DNA of 6,727 bases from Candidatus Spyradenecus faecavium (GCA_018713405.1 DVOR01000230.1:1-6727); one strand, 5' to 3'; positions 1 to 6,310 are shown, counted from the first letter of the stretch. A program made the numbers and translations. Notes: a model not told the origin generated them from the letters alone.

Positions 1-544
1 CGGCGACGCCGTGGTCGAGCCAGCAGAGGGCTGCGTCGGCGGCGGCTTCGGCGGCTTCCAGGGCGGCTTCGCGCTCCTGCGCGGTGAAGCGGTGGAGGAC
101 GAAGTCGACGAGGGCGCGGCGTTCCCCGGCCTGTCGCCCGGCCCCGATGCGGACGCGCGCGAAGGCTTCCGTGCCGAGGTTGGCGATGAGGCTCTTGAGG
201 CCGTTGTGGCCGCCGGCGCCGCCGGAGGGGCGCACGCGGATGCGGCCGGGGGGGAGGTCGCAGTCGTCGCTGAGGACGAGGAGGTCGCCGGGCTGGCCGC
301 CGTAGTAGCGCAGGAACGGGCCGACGCTGTCGCCGGAGGCGTTCATGTAGGTCTGCGGCTTGAGCAGCCAGAGGGTCTCGCCGTTGCGGGTGGTCTTCGC
401 GATGAGGGCGTTGAAGCGCTTTTCCTGTTTCCAGGGGCCGGCGCCGAGGCGGTCGCAGAGGGCGTCCACGGCCATGAAGCCGAGGTTGTGGGGGGTCTCG
501 GCGTATTCGGCGCCGGGGTTCCCGAGTCCTGCGATCGCTTTCAT
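1..544 (-). CDS. pth: Peptidyl-tRNA hydrolase (Pth), 3' end beyond the window
   Basis: Pth cleaves the ester bond between peptide and tRNA in prematurely released peptidyl-tRNA, recycling tRNA in the cytoplasm. I translated this frame from the ATG at 544; 181 codons are present and it runs off the left edge without a stop, so at most a few residues are missing (family length about 185-195). Family marks: AGLGNPG (5-11), PHNLGF (18-23) with the catalytic His at 19, LLKPQTYMNASG (60-71), Asp93 in SDDCDLPPG (92-100), and GGAGGHNGLKS (108-118) with Asn114. The residue before His-Asn is Pro where Arg is usual (TRHN). It starts 33 nt after rplY, and its position last in ispE-tRNA-prs-rplY-pth matches the conserved order. 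No clear Shine-Dalgarno precedes the ATG; a GC palindrome sits in the gap, so translational coupling to rplY is possible. Identity is secure. Confidence 0.96.
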   Translation of the reverse strand, partial: MKAIAGLGNPGAEYAETPHNLGFMAVDALCDRLGAGPWKQEKRFNALIAKTTRNGETLWLLKPQTYMNASGDSVGPFLRYYGGQPGDLLVLSDDCDLPPGRIRVRPSGGAGGHNGLKSLIANLGTEAFARVRIGAGRQAGERRALVDFVLHRFTAQEREAALEAAEAAADAALCWLDHGVA

Positions 545-561
545 CGTGAGGGTGCCTGTGT

Positions 562-573
562 GGCCCGCGGGCC
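562..573. repeat. Perfect 12-bp GC palindrome between rplY and pth
   Basis: GGCCCGCGGGCC lies in the 33-nt gap, 17 nt before the pth start and 4 nt after the rplY stop. It is too short and lacks a T-run, so it is not a terminator. It may affect relative expression of pth, or be chance at this GC content. Confidence 0.45.
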
Positions 574-577
574 GTGC

Positions 578-1246
578 TTACTTCTTGGCGTCGGCGGCGG
601 GGGCCGCGGCGGCTTCGTCCTTCTTGGCGCCGATGACTTCGGGCTCGGCGGCGGGGGCGCCATCGGCGACGGCCGGGAGCTCGATCTCTTCGTCGGCGGC
701 GACGCAGGAGGCCACGACGGCGTCGCCGTGGGTGGTGACGTGGTACTTGTCGCCCAGGTTGAGCTGGGAGGCCAGGAGCTTGTCGCCGATCTTCATGCCG
801 GAGACGTCGATGTCGAAGCTCTCGACGATGTCGCCGGGGAGGCAGTCGACGTGGATGGCGCGGAGGTCCTGCTCGAGGACGCCGTTGGCGTTCTTGACGC
901 CGTCGGGGGTGCCGACGAGGTTGATCGCGATCTCGACGCGGACGGTGTGGCCCATGTCGACCTCGCCGAAGTCGGCGTGGATGACCTTGCCGGAGATGAC
1001 GTCGTGCTGGAGCTCGCGGAGGAGGGCCGAGACCTTGGCCTGGCCGAGGTCGATGACCACGAGGAGCTGGTCGCCGTGGTGGCCGCGCATGGCCATCTCG
1101 TAGTCATGGGCGTCGAGCTGGATGAGGGTGGCATCGCCGTTCATGCGCTTGATGATGCCGGGGATCATCCCGGCGCGGCGCAGACGGCCGGCGGCCTTGG
1201 ATCCCTGCTCGGAGCGCACTTGGGCGGTGAGTGTGATCTGGTTCAT
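578..1246 (-). CDS. rplY: Large ribosomal subunit protein bL25 (CTC/TL5 type)
   Basis: bL25 binds 5S rRNA in the central protuberance of the 50S subunit; long forms are called CTC or TL5. The 222-residue product has the 5S-binding N-terminal domain (about 4-94), with GRLRRAGMIPGI (20-31) and a segment RELQHDVISGKVIHADF (77-93) that corresponds to the usual 'DVQRHPVTGKVLHVDF' type block. A second beta domain follows (about 97-183), then an acidic then Ala/Lys-rich tail (184-222), as in two-domain CTC proteins. The start at 1246 is chosen because MNQITLTAQ matches the family N-terminus and AAGGA lies 11 nt upstream, a slightly long spacing. An upstream extension of the open frame overlaps prs and is not used. 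It sits 40 nt after prs and 33 nt before pth, presumably co-transcribed. Confidence 0.95.
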   Translation of the reverse strand: MNQITLTAQVRSEQGSKAAGRLRRAGMIPGIIKRMNGDATLIQLDAHDYEMAMRGHHGDQLLVVIDLGQAKVSALLRELQHDVISGKVIHADFGEVDMGHTVRVEIAINLVGTPDGVKNANGVLEQDLRAIHVDCLPGDIVESFDIDVSGMKIGDKLLASQLNLGDKYHVTTHGDAVVASCVAADEEIELPAVADGAPAAEPEVIGAKKDEAAAAPAADAKK

Positions 1247-1286
1247 GGATTGTTGTGTCCTTGGTTCTGCGAAAAAGCCCGCCCCC

Positions 1287-2237
1287 TCACGACAAACGGA
1301 AGAGGGAGGAGACGGACTGGTTGTTATGGATGCGCGTGATCGCCTCGGCCAGGAGGGGCGCGACGGAGAGCACCTTGATCGACGGCAGGCCCGCGATGGT
1401 CTCATCGAGGGGGATGGAGTCGGTCGTGATGAGCTCTTCGATGAGCCCGTCGTTGGCGCGCAGGCGGTCGATGCCCACCTGCGTGAGGGGGATGTGGCTG
1501 ACGACGGCGCGCACGCTCTTGGCGCCGTGCGACTTCAGCAACTTCGCCGCGGCGCAGAGCGTCCCGCAGGTCGTCGTCATGTCATCCACCATGATCACGT
1601 CGCAGCCGTCGACGTCGCCGACGACGCTGAACGCATCCACTTCCGCGGCACCCAGACGCTGCTTCGCGACGATGGCCAGGCCGGTGCCCAGCATCTGCGA
1701 ATAAGCGTAAGCCGTCTTGACCCCGCCGGTATCGGGGGAAACCACAAGCGGCTTATCCAGCTTCATTTCGCGCAGGTATTTCACCATTACCGGCGCGGCG
1801 TGAAGGTGATCCACGGGAATATCGAAAAAGCCTTGAATCTGCTGCGCGTGCAGGTCCATCGTCAACACGCGGTTCGCCCCGGCGGCGACCAGGAGGTTGG
1901 CCACCAGCTTGGCGGTGATCGGCACGCGCGGCTGGTCCTTGCGGTCCTGGCGGGCGTAGCCGTAGTAAGGGAGCACGGCGGTGATGCGGTCGGCCGAGCC
2001 GCGGCGGGCGGCGTCGATCATGATCAGCAGCTCCATGAACATCTCGTTGGGCTGCTTGCAGATGGGCTGCACCAGGAAGAGGTCCGCCCCGCGCACGTTG
2101 TCGCTGTACTTCACGAACGTCTCGCCGTCCGGGAAGTGCCGGATGTCAATGGCCCCGAGCGTCGTGCCCATGCACGCCGCAATCTTCTCGGCCAGGGGCC
2201 GGTTCGCGCTTCCGGAGAAGACTTGCAGGTTTTCCAT
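1287..2237 (-). CDS. prs: Ribose-phosphate pyrophosphokinase (PRPP synthetase)
   Basis: Prs transfers pyrophosphate from ATP to ribose 5-phosphate, giving PRPP for purine, pyrimidine, histidine, tryptophan and NAD synthesis. The 316-residue product has the class I length. Visible motifs: HFPDGET (34-40), the ATP-site segment YYGYARQDRK (91-100), the family signature DLHAQQIQGFF (128-138), KQR (192-194) where class I enzymes have the catalytic K-x-R of the flexible loop, and the ribose-5-phosphate loop VDDMTTTCGT (217-226). In that loop the third acidic position is Thr rather than the common Asp (compare VDDMxDTxGT). The start at 2237 gives MENLQVFSGSANRPLAEKI, a normal Prs N-terminus, with AAAGGG 6 nt upstream. 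The frame stays open back through the tRNA gene to 2603, but that part is not Prs-like. ispE stops 14 nt upstream and rplY follows after 40 nt. Confidence 0.97.
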   Translation of the reverse strand: MENLQVFSGSANRPLAEKIAACMGTTLGAIDIRHFPDGETFVKYSDNVRGADLFLVQPICKQPNEMFMELLIMIDAARRGSADRITAVLPYYGYARQDRKDQPRVPITAKLVANLLVAAGANRVLTMDLHAQQIQGFFDIPVDHLHAAPVMVKYLREMKLDKPLVVSPDTGGVKTAYAYSQMLGTGLAIVAKQRLGAAEVDAFSVVGDVDGCDVIMVDDMTTTCGTLCAAAKLLKSHGAKSVRAVVSHIPLTQVGIDRLRANDGLIEELITTDSIPLDETIAGLPSIKVLSVAPLLAEAITRIHNNQSVSSLFRLS

Positions 2238-2251
2238 CGCGTTCCCTTTCT

Positions 2252-3340
2252 TCAGACGCTGCATGGTTGCCCGACATGGATTCGAACCATGACTATGGGC
2301 GTCAAAGGCCCGTGTGCTGCCATTACACCATCGGGCAGCGTCTGTGTGCACGCCCGCCAACACCCGGCCAACGCCGGATGCGCAAGCGCGCGCTCCCCCT
2401 CCGCACGGGACCCGACCAGCCCGAAAACCGTCGCGCCGCTGCCGCACAGGGTCACCCCCATGCAACCCGCCGCCCGCAACGCCTCTGCTGTCCGGGCGAC
2501 GTCGGGGAAAAGCCCCAGGCACGGCGCCGACAGGTCGTTCCCGACCGCCTCGGCCACGTCCGCAGGCCTTCCCATCCGAAGGAAGAAGCGCAAAGTATCC
2601 CACAACTCACCCCCCCTTGTCAAGTCAGAAGGGGTGGTTTGGGGCGAGGGTTGTGCGGATTGGCACGCCGCAGGCGTGCCGCGGGTGCAGGGAGAGCTTC
2701 CCCCTGCCGGGGCGTGGGGCGGAGCCCCGCAACCTTCTCCGTTTCCCTTTTCCTGCTTTCCGTTCTCCTGCTCGTCCCATGCGCGATAGACCTGCGGCGT
2801 GGGGCAATGCGTGCCATCGTTCGCCAACACCAGCCACAACGGCTCGGCGCCGGCCATGTCCAGCCGCTCCACGCGCTCCCCGCGCCCGCGCATCCGCACC
2901 GTCCCGTCCAACAGGAAGAGCGGCACGTCCGACCCCAGCTCCGCGCCCAACGCGCACAGCCGCTCGCGCGGCAGGCCCAACCCCCACAGGTCGTTCATCC
3001 CGCGCAACACGGCCGCCGCGTCCGTGCTCCCCCCGCCGAGCCCCCCACCCAACGGGATGCGCTTCACGATCCGGATCCGCGTGGGCAAAGGCCGCCCCGC
3101 CTCACGCTCCAAAAGCCGCGCCGCCCGCACCGCCAGGTTCCGCTCGATGTCAGCCGGCAAGGCGCCCAGCCCCACCCCCGCGTCGATCGCCTCCAGCGAG
3201 GTCTCCCCGGCCTGTTCCAGCTCCACGTCGTCGCCGAACCCCAACGGCACGACCACCGAATCCAGCGCATGGAACCCATCCGCACGCACCCCCAGCACCC
3301 GTAGCCCCAGATTCACCTTCGCCGGCGCAAAGACCCTCAT
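2252..3340 (-). CDS. ispE: 4-diphosphocytidyl-2-C-methyl-D-erythritol kinase with internal insertion and tRNA-overlapping C-terminus
   Basis: IspE, a GHMP-family kinase, phosphorylates the 2-hydroxyl of CDP-methylerythritol in the MEP route to isoprenoids. Seen: PAKVNLGL (6-13), DGFH (21-24), the ATP loop PLGGGLGGGSTDAAA (96-110), GSDVP (136-140) with the expected catalytic Asp138, CPTPQVY (179-185), and the glycine motif CGSGATVFG (299-307). The start at 3340 is set by GGAGG 7 nt upstream and by the family N-terminus MRVFAPAKVN. At 362 residues it is well above the usual 280-290. Two additions explain this: a low-complexity insert of about 50 residues (within 191-249) between the CPTP segment and the FFLRMGRPADVAEAVGNDL helix, and about 25 C-terminal residues (from 335) encoded by the tRNA-Gln sequence. 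The conserved domain appears to end at about residue 334. All core motifs are intact, so I infer an active enzyme. Confidence 0.95.
   Translation of the reverse strand: MRVFAPAKVNLGLRVLGVRADGFHALDSVVVPLGFGDDVELEQAGETSLEAIDAGVGLGALPADIERNLAVRAARLLEREAGRPLPTRIRIVKRIPLGGGLGGGSTDAAAVLRGMNDLWGLGLPRERLCALGAELGSDVPLFLLDGTVRMRGRGERVERLDMAGAEPLWLVLANDGTHCPTPQVYRAWDEQENGKQEKGNGEGCGAPPHAPAGGSSPCTRGTPAACQSAQPSPQTTPSDLTRGGELWDTLRFFLRMGRPADVAEAVGNDLSAPCLGLFPDVARTAEALRAAGCMGVTLCGSGATVFGLVGSRAEGERALAHPALAGCWRACTQTLPDGVMAAHGPLTPIVMVRIHVGQPCSV
2264..2337 (-). tRNA. tRNA-Gln (anticodon TTG), CCA encoded
   Basis: Read on the minus strand from 2337, the sequence folds as a full cloverleaf. The 7-bp acceptor stem TGCCCGA/TCGGGCA has U1-A72, typical of tRNA-Gln. 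The D stem is GTGT/GCAC with loop AATGGCA. The anticodon loop CTTTGAC gives anticodon TTG. The variable region is TAGT, and the T stem CATGG/CCATG encloses TTCGAAT. The discriminator is A (2267) and CCA is encoded at 2266-2264. The top anticodon-stem pair is C27-A43, a mismatch; the other four pairs are Watson-Crick. The gene lies wholly inside the 3' end of the ispE reading frame, on the same strand, 26 nt before prs. A tRNA-Gln between ispE and prs is a known arrangement in other bacteria, which supports the call. Confidence 0.97.
2594..2623 (-). promoter_or_regulatory. Putative internal sigma-70 promoter inside ispE, reading toward tRNA-Gln and prs
   Basis: On the minus strand a perfect TTGACA (2623-2618) is followed, 18 nt later, by GATACT (2599-2594), 4 of 6 matches to TATAAT. 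The predicted start of transcription is near 2587, about 250 nt before the tRNA. It lies at the downstream end of the extra segment in ispE. It could give tRNA-Gln, prs, rplY and pth a supply independent of ispE. The spacer includes seven consecutive G, which is unusual. The call rests on motif match alone. Confidence 0.45.
2649..2734. repeat. Palindromic repeat element inserted in ispE
   Basis: Three hairpins stand in a row. The first has arms 2662-2669 and 2673-2680 (GGCACGCC/GGCGTGCC, perfect 8 bp, 3-nt loop). The second has arms 2687-2692 and 2702-2707 (GCAGGG/CCCTGC, plus two more inner pairs). The third has arms 2714-2720 and 2724-2730 (7 pairs, one G-T). Flanks 2649-2658 and 2727-2734 (GGTTGTGCGG and CCGCAACC) can pair with a 2-nt bulge, in competition with the third hairpin. 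On the coding strand a purine-rich tract precedes it (about 2735-2770) and a promoter-like segment follows. The layout resembles dispersed intergenic palindromic repeats, here sitting in frame inside a gene. Membership of a genomic repeat family is inference; a single copy is visible in this window. Confidence 0.7.
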
Positions 3341-3434
3341 GCCACCCCCTCCGCCTGATTGTCGGCAAGTCGCGGGGCAGACTTCATCGATGCTTGAGCG
3401 ATTGACTGTGGCATGGCGCATTCTCCGTCCCGTT

Positions 3435-3443
3435 AGTATAGCA
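3435..3443 (-). promoter_or_regulatory. Extended -10 promoter of the ispE operon
   Basis: The minus strand reads TGCTATACT: an extended -10 (TGn) joined to TATACT, 5 of 6 to consensus. It lies directly behind the stop of the YgjP-like gene and about 95 nt upstream of the ispE start. No good -35 is seen at 17-18 nt, which is common for extended -10 promoters. The predicted transcription start is near 3428, giving a leader of about 88 nt that ends in the GGAGG ribosome-binding site at 3352-3348. Confidence 0.55.
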
Positions 3444-3450
3444 AACCCGC

Positions 3451-4143
3451 TCACAGGTAGTGGACGAGGGAACGGGGAAGCCAATCGGGGAGGAGAGCGG
3501 AGAGGGCGCGCCAAAAGGCGGGGGAGTGGTTGAAGTGGGTGAGGTGGGTGACCTCGTGCGCGAGGGTCTCCTCGAGGATGGCCTCGGGCCAGTCGGCCAG
3601 GCGGGGATTGAGGCGGATCTCCCCGCTGCGCATGCATTGGCCCAGCGTGCGGTTCTTGAGGCGCGGCCACACGAGCACCTCCGCGGGGCGGCGCGTCAGG
3701 CGGTCTCCCCACCCTTCCAGCAACGCGTGGGCACGCGCCAGCAGGGTCGCGCGACGGTAGGCCTCGACGCGTTCGGCCACGTCCTCGGGGTCGGGACGCC
3801 CCTTGCAGGCCAGGCAGAGCCCGTCCGGCTCCTCGACCAGGTCGTCGTAGCCCGCGAAGGGCAATGTCCGCACGGGCAACACCCGTCCGAAGAGCACCGC
3901 CTCGCCCGACTTCGGCAACCGCACGGGCGGCGCGCCGGCGGCCTGCCAGGCGGCCTCGAGCGCCGCGGCATCGGCGGGGAACTCCTGCGCGGACAGGAAG
4001 ACGCCGGCCACGCCTTTCCACGGCACGAAGTGGACGACGCGCCCCTGCTGCGTCCGCTCGGCCAGGTTGGCGCGCGACTGCCGGAAGGTCCGCACGCGAT
4101 ACCCGCGGAACCCGGCGACCGGCGATGGCTCTTCCTTATACAT
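3451..4143 (-). CDS. YgjP-like (DUF45) zinc metallopeptidase
   Basis: This 230-residue protein ends in the hallmark of the YgjP/DUF45 metallopeptidase family: HEVTH (196-200), with the two zinc-ligand histidines and the catalytic Glu197, then NHSPAFW (205-211), whose His206 is the usual third ligand, then LLPDW. Just upstream, RLKNRTLGQC and GEIRLNPRLADWP match the family block usually written 'RWGSCSSRGNIRLN', but here Trp is replaced by Leu and Ser by Gln. The N-terminal half is less conserved; it has CLAC at about 117-120 but no paired second CxxC, so it is not an obvious zinc ribbon. No signal peptide or membrane segment is seen, so it is probably cytoplasmic. The physiological substrate of the family is poorly known. 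It starts 27 nt after the M3 peptidase gene, without a clear Shine-Dalgarno, so translation may be coupled. Confidence 0.88.
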   Translation of the reverse strand: MYKEEPSPVAGFRGYRVRTFRQSRANLAERTQQGRVVHFVPWKGVAGVFLSAQEFPADAAALEAAWQAAGAPPVRLPKSGEAVLFGRVLPVRTLPFAGYDDLVEEPDGLCLACKGRPDPEDVAERVEAYRRATLLARAHALLEGWGDRLTRRPAEVLVWPRLKNRTLGQCMRSGEIRLNPRLADWPEAILEETLAHEVTHLTHFNHSPAFWRALSALLPDWLPRSLVHYL

Positions 4144-4153
4144 AGAGGCGGGC

Positions 4154-4167
4154 CGCCCCGCGGGGCG
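4154..4167. repeat. Perfect 14-bp GC palindrome between the two peptidase genes
   Basis: The gap holds CGCCCCGCGGGGCG, a perfect palindrome, 10 nt upstream of the YgjP-like start. As RNA it could pair intermolecularly or form a short tight-loop hairpin, and it occupies the place where a ribosome-binding site would be expected. In DNA this GC content makes chance palindromes fairly likely, so any role is uncertain. Confidence 0.5.
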
Positions 4168-4170
4168 TCC

Positions 4171-6159
4171 TCACTCCACCAGCCCCTCGAGACGGAGGAT
4201 GGCGGTGGCGTCGGGGTCGCGCCCCATGAGGTCGCGGAAGACCTCCGCCGCGGGACGGGACCCGCCCAAGGCAAAGAGCGTCTCGCGCACACGGCGGCCG
4301 AGCTTGCGCCGCTGGGCGGCGGTGGCCCCGCGGAAGCGCGCGTAGATGTCGGCCGAGAGGGTCTCGCTCCACTTGTAGGAATAGTAGCCCGCCGCGTAGC
4401 CGCCCGCGAAGATGTGGGTGAAGGCGTTGAGGAAGCGGTCGTCCTCGTGCAACGCCGTGGGCAGCAAGCGCTTGGCCATCCGCCGCAGCAACGCCAACGG
4501 CGTGTCGCCCTTGCGCGGGAAGCCCTTTGCATGGAGCGCCAGGTCCGTCTCGGCGAAGAGCAGTTGCCGCACCAAGGCCGCCCCCGCGCGGTAGGTGCGC
4601 TTGGCGACGATCCGCTTGGCGAGGTCCGCCGGCAGGGGCTTGCCCGTCTCCACGTGGCAGGAGAGGCCCCGCAACAACGCGGGCTCGTAGGGGAACTGCT
4701 CCAGGAACTGCGAGGCGATCTCCACCGCATCCCACTCCACGTTGCTGATGCCCGAGCACGTGGGCGAATCGACCCGCGTCAGGGTCTCCTGCAGGGCGTG
4801 GCCCACCTCATGGAAGAGCGTCGCGATCTCATAGAAGCTCATCGTGGCCGGCGCCTTGCCGCGCGGCGGCTTCTGGTTGCAGCAGACCACCGCGATGGGC
4901 AGCTGCCGGCGCGTCTCGAAGTCGCGCCCACGAATCTCGTTCATCCAGGCGCCGCCGTTCTTCGTGCCCGGCCGGGCGTAGGGGTCCACGTAGAGGCCCG
5001 CGATGAGCGCCTCGCCCTCGAAGATGCGGTAGAAGCGCACGTCCTTGTGCCACGCGTGCAACGCCCCCTTCTGCCGCTCGATGCGCACGCCGAAGAGCTC
5101 CTCGATGAGGCCGAACAACCCCTCCAGCACGCGCTCCATGGGGAAATACTGCCGCAGCGTCTCCTCGTCGTAGCCGAAGGTCTCCTGCGACAGCTTCTCC
5201 GACCAATAGCCCTTATCCCACGGCATCAGCCTGCCCTTGTGGCCGTTGGCCTTCGCGAAGGCCGCGAGCGTGGCGTCCTCCGCCTTCGCCGCCGGGCGCC
5301 CCACCTCGGCCATCGGCGCGAGCAGGTCCAGCACGGTCTGCGGGTCTCCGGCCATCTTCGCGGCGGTCGAGAGGTGCGCGTAATCGTCGTAGCCCAACAG
5401 CTCGGCCTCCTGCCGGCGCAGCTCCAGGATCTTGTCGATGAGCTTCGTGTTGTCATGGGGCGCGACGGCCCCGCGCGTCACGCGCGCCCGCCAGAACCGC
5501 TCCCGCACGTCCGCCGACTCCGCATGGCGCATCACCGCGTCATACGTCGCGAAGTCCACCCCCAGCGTCCACGGCCCCTTGCCCTGCAACAGGTCCTCCG
5601 GGATGCCCGCCGCCTCCTCCGGCGCCACCTCCACCTTCGCCTCGCGCTCGGCGTCGAGCACGTTGTTGGAAAAGGTCATCGAGAGCTTCGCCAGCTTGGC
5701 CTGCACCGCGTTCAGCTTGCGACGCTGCGGCGCGGGCAGCCCCACGCCCGACTGACGCATCGCGAGGAGCTGACGCTCCACCACGTGCCGTTGCCACGGC
5801 TCCAGCGAATCCCCCTCCCGCAACGCCATCAACCCCTCATAGAGCGGCTTGCTCTGCGACGCCCGCTGCGCCAAGGCGATGATCCGCGGCTGCCACTTCG
5901 CCTCCTGCTCACGCCACGCCGGACTGTTCACCACGCTCGTCAGATGGCACAGGATGGCCCACGCCTCGAACGGCGCGCGCACCGCCAACCCCGGCGCCAC
6001 CACCAAGCCTTCCCACGACACGTCCAACCGCTTCTCCACCCCCTCGAGCGCACGCTCCGCCACCGGCAACGACGCCTCCAGCGCCGCCTCGCACAGCTCC
6101 GGCGTCATCGCGTCATACTTCGGCATCCAACCATCGTCAAGAAAGGGATTCTGCTTCAT
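4171..6159 (-). CDS. prlC: M3-family oligopeptidase A (zinc metallopeptidase)
   Basis: This family (OpdA/PrlC, thimet oligopeptidase fold) cuts short peptides in the cytoplasm, including degraded signal peptides. The product is 662 residues; E. coli OpdA is 680. Seen: the zinc motif HEVGH (450-454) with catalytic Glu451, and the third ligand Glu480 in EWDAVEIASQF, 30 residues after the first His as in OpdA. Also present are the conserved GGAWMNEIRGR block before the active site and a GYYSYKWSETLSADIY segment near the C-terminus that supplies substrate-binding tyrosines. No signal peptide is seen. The start at 6159 is chosen from the N-terminus MKQNPFLDDGWMPKYDAMTPE and AAGGAG 5 nt upstream; the open frame extends to 6639, but that part overlaps the spacer and the restriction gene. 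The YgjP-like gene follows after 27 nt, and both probably share a promoter. The symbol opdA is equally used. Confidence 0.95.
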   Translation of the reverse strand: MKQNPFLDDGWMPKYDAMTPELCEAALEASLPVAERALEGVEKRLDVSWEGLVVAPGLAVRAPFEAWAILCHLTSVVNSPAWREQEAKWQPRIIALAQRASQSKPLYEGLMALREGDSLEPWQRHVVERQLLAMRQSGVGLPAPQRRKLNAVQAKLAKLSMTFSNNVLDAEREAKVEVAPEEAAGIPEDLLQGKGPWTLGVDFATYDAVMRHAESADVRERFWRARVTRGAVAPHDNTKLIDKILELRRQEAELLGYDDYAHLSTAAKMAGDPQTVLDLLAPMAEVGRPAAKAEDATLAAFAKANGHKGRLMPWDKGYWSEKLSQETFGYDEETLRQYFPMERVLEGLFGLIEELFGVRIERQKGALHAWHKDVRFYRIFEGEALIAGLYVDPYARPGTKNGGAWMNEIRGRDFETRRQLPIAVVCCNQKPPRGKAPATMSFYEIATLFHEVGHALQETLTRVDSPTCSGISNVEWDAVEIASQFLEQFPYEPALLRGLSCHVETGKPLPADLAKRIVAKRTYRAGAALVRQLLFAETDLALHAKGFPRKGDTPLALLRRMAKRLLPTALHEDDRFLNAFTHIFAGGYAAGYYSYKWSETLSADIYARFRGATAAQRRKLGRRVRETLFALGGSRPAAEVFRDLMGRDPDATAILRLEGLVE

Positions 6160-6177
6160 ATCGACTCCTTTGCCGCT

Positions 6178-6186
6178 ATCATACCA
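6178..6186 (-). promoter_or_regulatory. Putative extended -10 promoter of the oligopeptidase gene
   Basis: The minus strand reads TGGTATGAT: TGn plus TATGAT, 5 of 6 to consensus. No convincing -35 is visible. Transcription would start near 6171, leaving a leader of only about 12 nt that begins almost at the AAAGGAG ribosome-binding site (6171-6165). That is short but workable. It has the same extended -10 design as the ispE promoter. Confidence 0.4.
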
Positions 6187-6310
6187 TATCTCAGCGATGC
6201 CCGGGGAATAGCAGGGACACAATGCAAGGAAACCGCAGATTGCGCAGCTTGGTTGCAGATTGAGGGCGTGCTGCCGCACGCAGGACTGCCAGGGAAACCG
6301 GAAACGCCGC

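Noticed and set aside
1247..1286. Possible attenuator or terminator between prs and rplY (GGGGGCGGGC followed by five T)
   Set aside because: No adequate complementary arm precedes the GC tract, so no stable hairpin forms before the T-run.
11..1339. Open frame of 442 codons on the plus strand
   Set aside because: It is antisense to pth and rplY. The product is a Gly/Val/Asp/Ala-rich string with no motifs.
2238..2603. Upstream extension of the prs frame through the tRNA gene
   Set aside because: The peptide (containing RWCNGSTRAFDAHSHGSNPC) is the typical artefact of translating a tRNA; Prs homology and the ribosome-binding site fix the start at 2237.
2649..2734. CRISPR array or rho-independent terminator reading of the hairpins in ispE
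   Set aside because: The hairpins differ from each other, there is no regular repeat-spacer pattern, no T-run follows on either strand, and the open frame continues through them.
1122..2789. Open frame of 555 codons on the plus strand
   Set aside because: It is antisense to prs, the tRNA and ispE, with no family resemblance.
2252..3340. ispE as a pseudogene broken by the insertion
   Set aside because: The frame is uninterrupted and all kinase motifs on both sides of the insert are intact.
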